NCBI GenBank assembly: GCA_035708205.1
Contig: DASSSY010000008.1
Span: forward strand, 248,001-312,000
Source of the DNA: DASSSY01 sp035708205
GTDB taxonomy: Bacteria > Bacteroidota > Bacteroidia > Chitinophagales > Chitinophagaceae
Length of the DNA stretch: 64,000 nucleotides
Reading direction: 5' to 3'
Below, one piece after another: positions 60,385 through 64,000 of the stretch. Numbering within the stretch: the stretch's first letter is position 1; each line of letters begins with the position of its first letter. The notes under the pieces were generated by a model. That model did no database searches, was not told the DNA's origin, and saw only the letters and a list, made by a program, of their open reading frames with translations. The position numbers and the translations under genes are program-made.

Positions 60385-60804
60385 ATGATTCAACGCATAC
60401 AATCAGTCTGGCTGTTATTGGCAGCTATTGTTATGGCCGGGATATTCTATTTCCCGGTCTATAAATTCCCGGATGGGCTGCCGGTGACCATTGGCAACAA
60501 TTACCTGGCCATTGTTCTGACTGGCCTGAGTGTTATTCTGAGCCTTTTGGCCATTTTTAGCTTTCGCAAACGGAAAAACCAGAAAAAATTGGTTTGGGGT
60601 AATATCTTATGCTGTATCCTGTTGCTGGCCTGGCTGTATTATTCGGAAGCCACTGCGTCTTCAACGGCTCAAAGCCTTAACCCTGGCGGATATTTTTGGA
60701 TCGGGGCTTTTCTGCCTTTAATCAGCATGGTTTTGCTGATAATGAGCCTGCGCGGCATTCAAAAGGATGAAAAGCTCATCAAATCGATGGACCGCTTGAG
60801 ATAA
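60385..60804 (+). CDS. DUF4293 family membrane protein
   Basis: The 139-residue protein begins MIQRIQSVWLLLAAI, the signature of DUF4293, and has four hydrophobic segments (residues about 6-25, 43-60, 68-88, 104-123) and a basic tail. Family members are common in Bacteroidota, always small four-helix inner-membrane proteins, with no assigned function. It follows serS by 29 nt. Confidence 0.88.
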   Translation: MIQRIQSVWLLLAAIVMAGIFYFPVYKFPDGLPVTIGNNYLAIVLTGLSVILSLLAIFSFRKRKNQKKLVWGNILCCILLLAWLYYSEATASSTAQSLNPGGYFWIGAFLPLISMVLLIMSLRGIQKDEKLIKSMDRLR

Positions 60805-60821
60805 AAGGATGCCTGCTTTAT

Positions 60822-61397
60822 ATGGAAAAGGGAAGATTAGAGGCTTTTAGCGACGGGGTGTTTGCCATTATCATCACGATAATGGTTTTGGAGATCAAGG
60901 CCCCGGAAACGGCTTCTTTTGCAGCATTATTATCGCAGCTACCCACATTTATCAGTTATATCCTGAGCTTTATTTACGTGGGCATTTATTGGAATAATCA
61001 TCATCATATGTTCCAGCTGACGGAACGGGTAAATGGCAGCATTTTATGGGCGAATCTTCATTTGTTGTTCTGGCTGACATTAGTACCCTTTTCCACTGCC
61101 TGGATGGGTAATACTCATTTTGCGCACGCGCCGCTGGCGGTTTATGGCGTAAACCTGTTGATCGCGGCCATCGCCTATGTCATTTTACAAAAAGCCATCC
61201 TGAAAGAAAACGGCATAGATTCACGGCTGGCCAAGGCGTTGGGTAATAAATGGAAAGAAAACCTATCTCCGGTTCTGTACATTTTGGGGATTGCCGTGTC
61301 CTTTTTTGATCCTATTATTTCCGGCACGTTTTATGTCATGGTGGCTTTGATCTGGCTCATCCCGGATAAGCGGATAGAGAAAGCCTTTAAGGCCTGA
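60822..61397 (+). CDS. TMEM175-family potassium channel-like protein
   Basis: The 191-residue protein has the family signature RLEAFSDGVFAIIITIMVLEIK in its first helix, followed by about five more hydrophobic segments (PTFISYILSFIYVGIYW, LLFWLTLVPFSTAW, then two to three more). Bacterial TMEM175 (DUF1211) proteins form tetrameric K+ channels; this one has the single-repeat length typical of bacteria. It lies 17 nt after DUF4293, so is probably co-transcribed. Confidence 0.9.
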   Translation: MEKGRLEAFSDGVFAIIITIMVLEIKAPETASFAALLSQLPTFISYILSFIYVGIYWNNHHHMFQLTERVNGSILWANLHLLFWLTLVPFSTAWMGNTHFAHAPLAVYGVNLLIAAIAYVILQKAILKENGIDSRLAKALGNKWKENLSPVLYILGIAVSFFDPIISGTFYVMVALIWLIPDKRIEKAFKA

Positions 61398-61489
61398 TCT
61401 CTTGCGACATTCTTTTTCCGGCGGGTCAATCGGTCTCAAATCCCCCTATTAAGGTCATTTTTAAGAGTAGAAAAGGACGTAGCTTTGCG

Positions 61490-61497
61490 ATTTGAAA
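61490..61497 (+). promoter_or_regulatory. -7 box of the 61514 receptor
   Basis: TAGCTTTG fits TAnnTTTG, 16 nt before the ATG at 61514. Confidence 0.5.
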
Positions 61498-61513
61498 AAA
61501 GATACCGCAAAGA

Positions 61514-64000
61514 ATGTATTTTCATAAACTTCTCCTTTTCCAGTTTTTATTATTGTTTTCCTGTTTAAGCCTGTCACCTTCATGGGCGCAAACCGGCCAA
61601 ACCATATCGCCTACTGTTGCAAAAAATCATATTTCGGTTTCCGGCCGGTTGTCTGACAGTCTTAGCCATGAAGCGATCCCGTTTGGTTCGGTAATGCTGA
61701 AAAACTTAACTTCTAATGAGCAATTCGTTCAAAATACGGATAGCCTGGGCCGTTTTCGTTTCCATGCCGTGCCTTTAGGCCAGTATGTCCTTAAGGCTTT
61801 TTATGTAGGTTATCCTCAAATTGCCAAAAGGGTCCGCATTTTTTCTGTTGGAACGAACCAGGACCTGGGAAACATTTTCATGAAACGCCAAAGCAATGTT
61901 CTGGACGAAGTGAAAATCACGGATTATAAAAGCCTGATCGAGCAACGACCGGACGGCATTGTGTATCTGGCCGGTAAGGATGCGACCAATAAAGGCGCTT
62001 CGGCTGATGAAGTGTTGAGAAAAGTGCCGATGGTTACGGTTGATATGGATGATAACCTGGCTTTGCGCGGCAACGGCAACGTAAGGGTATTGGTTGACGG
62101 CAAGCCTTCAACCGTCATTGCTTCCAGCGTCAGTGACGTGTTGAAGCAGATCCCTGCGGACAATATCAAATCCATTGAAGTGGTAACCAGCCCGGGCGCA
62201 AAGTATGACGCCGAAGGCTCGGCGGGTGTCATTAATATTATTACCAAGCAAAACTTTATTCAAGGGATTAGCGGAAGAGCCTTTACCGGTCTCAGTTATA
62301 ATTTGGTAGATAAAGGCCTGCGGGGCTATGGCGGTGTTAATCTGAACTATCGCCATAATAAATTAGGCTTATCTGCGGATCTGGGCGGCGGGCATTGGTC
62401 GCATACCTCGAAGCAGTACGAGACGAGAGTTGACCATCCTGGCATGACAAATGAAACTACATTAAACCAGACCACCTTTGGCGATGGCGGCGGCAGTTTT
62501 ATGTGGGGCAAGATCAATGGCGATTACAGCATTGATTCTTTAAATTCTATTTCCGCCGGGATAGGTATCCATCCCGGTACATGGGATAATGATGAGTCTC
62601 AAACAACGCTTTTCCCGGGTTATGGCTTGAATTATTTCCAGAATACGCATTCCTCTTCGCCAAGACAGGATTATAGCTTCAACGCCGCTTACAACCGGAA
62701 ATTCAGAGATAACCCCGAACATCGTTTGGATTTTCTGGCGCTTTATTCCGTCAACAGGGATCATGACCGGTATGATTTGGATAAGCATTACCTGCCGGAG
62801 GATACCTTATATTATCAGGAAAAGAGCGGCAACCAGACCAAGAACAAGGAGTTGACTTTCCAGGCTGATTACGCACAACCGTTAAAACGGCATCAGCAGA
62901 AAATTGAAGCAGGGCTTAAATATATTAACCGGAATGTTTTCAGTGATTATGATCTGTTTTCCTGGTCGCCGGCTACAGGCGACGACTGGCTACAGGATCC
63001 CGATCGTACCAACTTGCTGCAATATACACAGCAGGTAGCCGCAGCCTATGGCCAGTTTACAACGGACCTGACCCGGAAATTAAGCCTGATCGCCGGGCTG
63101 CGTTATGAGTTGACGGATATCAACGGTAAGCTAAGGGATAACGGCGGCGGCTTTCACAGCAATTTTAACAATGTGCTGCCCAGCGCCATATTGTCCTACA
63201 AGCTGCGTCAGTTCGACCGGCTTAACCTGAGCTATACCCAACGTATCGAGAGGCCTTCTATTGAATATATCAATCCTTATGTGGATTATAGTGATCCGCT
63301 GAACATCACGATCGGTAACCCCGAATTGTCCCCGGAGCGCATTCATAAGATCGAATTGGATTACAATACCATGATGGGCGGTTCTTCTATTAATTTAGCT
63401 GTTTTTTACAGCCATACCCAAAATGGCATTGAAGCCTGGACCAGCATTGATAATAATGGCGTAGCGGTTACAACTTATGGAAACTATGCCAGGAATAATA
63501 CCCTGGGATTAAACCTGTTTGGTGGTACGGTGTTGTTTAAACGTTGGCGGCTGAACCTGAACGGCAACCTGTATCATAAAGCCCTCTCGGGAAATGATAT
63601 GGAAAATAGCGGCTGGCAGTATGATACCCATTTTTCTTCAACCGTTGATCTTTATAAGGGGTTTGCCCTTAGCGGCTTTGCCATGTATCGGGGCAGGGAC
63701 GTTATGCTCCAGGGCTATCGCTCAGGCTGGTATCGTTACTCTCTGGGCATCAAGAAAGATATTCTGAAAGGTAAGGGCGATGTGTCCCTGACCGTTGAAA
63801 ATTTCTTATCTCCCGATATAAAGACCGTTCGCCATTACAATTACGGTGATGCGCTTTATGACATGTCCTCATACCGTCCCGCAAGGGGACTGAGATTCAG
63901 CTTTTCCTATAACTTCGGTAAAATGAAATTCGATAATGGCCGTAAGAAAATCGATAATAATGATTTAAAAGGCAGCCAGAACGATAATGACGGTACATCA
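61514..64000 (+). CDS. Outer-membrane beta-barrel receptor (TonB-receptor-like, OMP_b-brl_3 type), 3' partial
   Basis: The ATG at 61514 opens a frame with no stop to the window end (829 codons). The protein has a signal peptide (LLLFQFLLLFSCLSLSPSWAQ), a CarboxypepD_reg-like domain (ISVSGRLSDSLSHEAIPFG), a plug-like domain (ATNKGASADEVLRKVPM, LRGNGNVRVLVDGKPS, SPGAKYDAEGSAGVINIIT) and a long beta barrel. The sequence near the window edge (RGLRFSFSYNFGKMKF) looks like the last barrel strand, so most of the gene is probably present, with a hydrophilic tail cut off. Substrate unknown. Confidence 0.9.
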   Translation, partial: MYFHKLLLFQFLLLFSCLSLSPSWAQTGQTISPTVAKNHISVSGRLSDSLSHEAIPFGSVMLKNLTSNEQFVQNTDSLGRFRFHAVPLGQYVLKAFYVGYPQIAKRVRIFSVGTNQDLGNIFMKRQSNVLDEVKITDYKSLIEQRPDGIVYLAGKDATNKGASADEVLRKVPMVTVDMDDNLALRGNGNVRVLVDGKPSTVIASSVSDVLKQIPADNIKSIEVVTSPGAKYDAEGSAGVINIITKQNFIQGISGRAFTGLSYNLVDKGLRGYGGVNLNYRHNKLGLSADLGGGHWSHTSKQYETRVDHPGMTNETTLNQTTFGDGGGSFMWGKINGDYSIDSLNSISAGIGIHPGTWDNDESQTTLFPGYGLNYFQNTHSSSPRQDYSFNAAYNRKFRDNPEHRLDFLALYSVNRDHDRYDLDKHYLPEDTLYYQEKSGNQTKNKELTFQADYAQPLKRHQQKIEAGLKYINRNVFSDYDLFSWSPATGDDWLQDPDRTNLLQYTQQVAAAYGQFTTDLTRKLSLIAGLRYELTDINGKLRDNGGGFHSNFNNVLPSAILSYKLRQFDRLNLSYTQRIERPSIEYINPYVDYSDPLNITIGNPELSPERIHKIELDYNTMMGGSSINLAVFYSHTQNGIEAWTSIDNNGVAVTTYGNYARNNTLGLNLFGGTVLFKRWRLNLNGNLYHKALSGNDMENSGWQYDTHFSSTVDLYKGFALSGFAMYRGRDVMLQGYRSGWYRYSLGIKKDILKGKGDVSLTVENFLSPDIKTVRHYNYGDALYDMSSYRPARGLRFSFSYNFGKMKFDNGRKKIDNNDLKGSQNDNDGTS

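Overview
The window is a chromosomal stretch of a Bacteroidota bacterium, most likely of the Chitinophagales/Chitinophagaceae type. Several things point there. There are six proteins with type IX secretion (T9SS) sorting tails: four of the type A 'YPNP' class and two of the type B 'gliding-motility C-terminal' class. Promoter-like boxes fit the Bacteroidota -7 consensus TAnnTTTG rather than a sigma-70 box. Ribosome-binding sites are mostly invisible. Families largely confined to the phylum are present (DUF3109, DUF4293, DUF4175, choice-of-anchor L, outer-membrane beta-barrel receptors). No prophage, CRISPR array, rRNA operon or intact transposase was seen.

Layout. 1-7.1 kb: two tandem paralogous giant T9SS surface proteins, the first cut by the window edge. 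7.1-8.2 kb: a gene-poor gap with a nested palindromic element and one small ORF. 8.2-15.6 kb: metabolic core (proline catabolism pruA, class I ribonucleotide reductase nrdB-nrdA, a DUF3109 protein with purD, a lipoprotein). 15.8-17.6 kb: another T9SS protein. 17.6-20.6 kb: an ECF sigma factor of the ECF42 type with two DGPF/YCII proteins, a carboxymuconolactone-decarboxylase-like protein and a 36-residue membrane protein between the two DGPF genes. 20.6-22.0 kb: a zone of decayed fragments around an intact DUF6157 gene. 22-27.6 kb: HXXEE membrane protein, Fet4-like protein, initiator tRNA, era, a PLP enzyme, rhodanese, an unknown protein and a LutA-like CCG protein. 27.7-32 kb: VWA membrane protein, orphan TolC, inositol-monophosphatase-like enzyme. 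32-42 kb: glycosyltransferase, sucC, DUF4175 giant membrane protein, lipoproteins, LuxE-like protein, thioredoxin-like protein, pcm. 42.8-53 kb: a frame-disrupted lipoprotein, TonB receptor, methyltransferase, a secreted protein with a caspase-like His/Cys signature, a T9SS subtilase and der. 53.5-58 kb: two divergent T9SS type B proteins. 58-64 kb: ruvB, serS, DUF4293, TMEM175 and an outer-membrane beta-barrel receptor running off the end.

How they work together. Most of the window is housekeeping (GTPases Era and Der, RuvB, SerS, PurD, NrdAB, SucC, Pcm) interleaved with cell-envelope and secreted proteins whose export and surface anchoring would depend on a T9SS encoded elsewhere. Four genes (the lipoproteins starting at 15622 and 40064, era and pcm) have a TAnnTTTG box ending 4-7 nt before the start codon, suggesting leaderless or nearly leaderless mRNAs. 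The least explained items are the ECF42 operon with its tiny membrane protein, the caspase-like secreted protein at 47.9-50.1 kb, the palindromic element at 7.6 kb, and small genes with single-base frame disruptions at or near their 5' ends.
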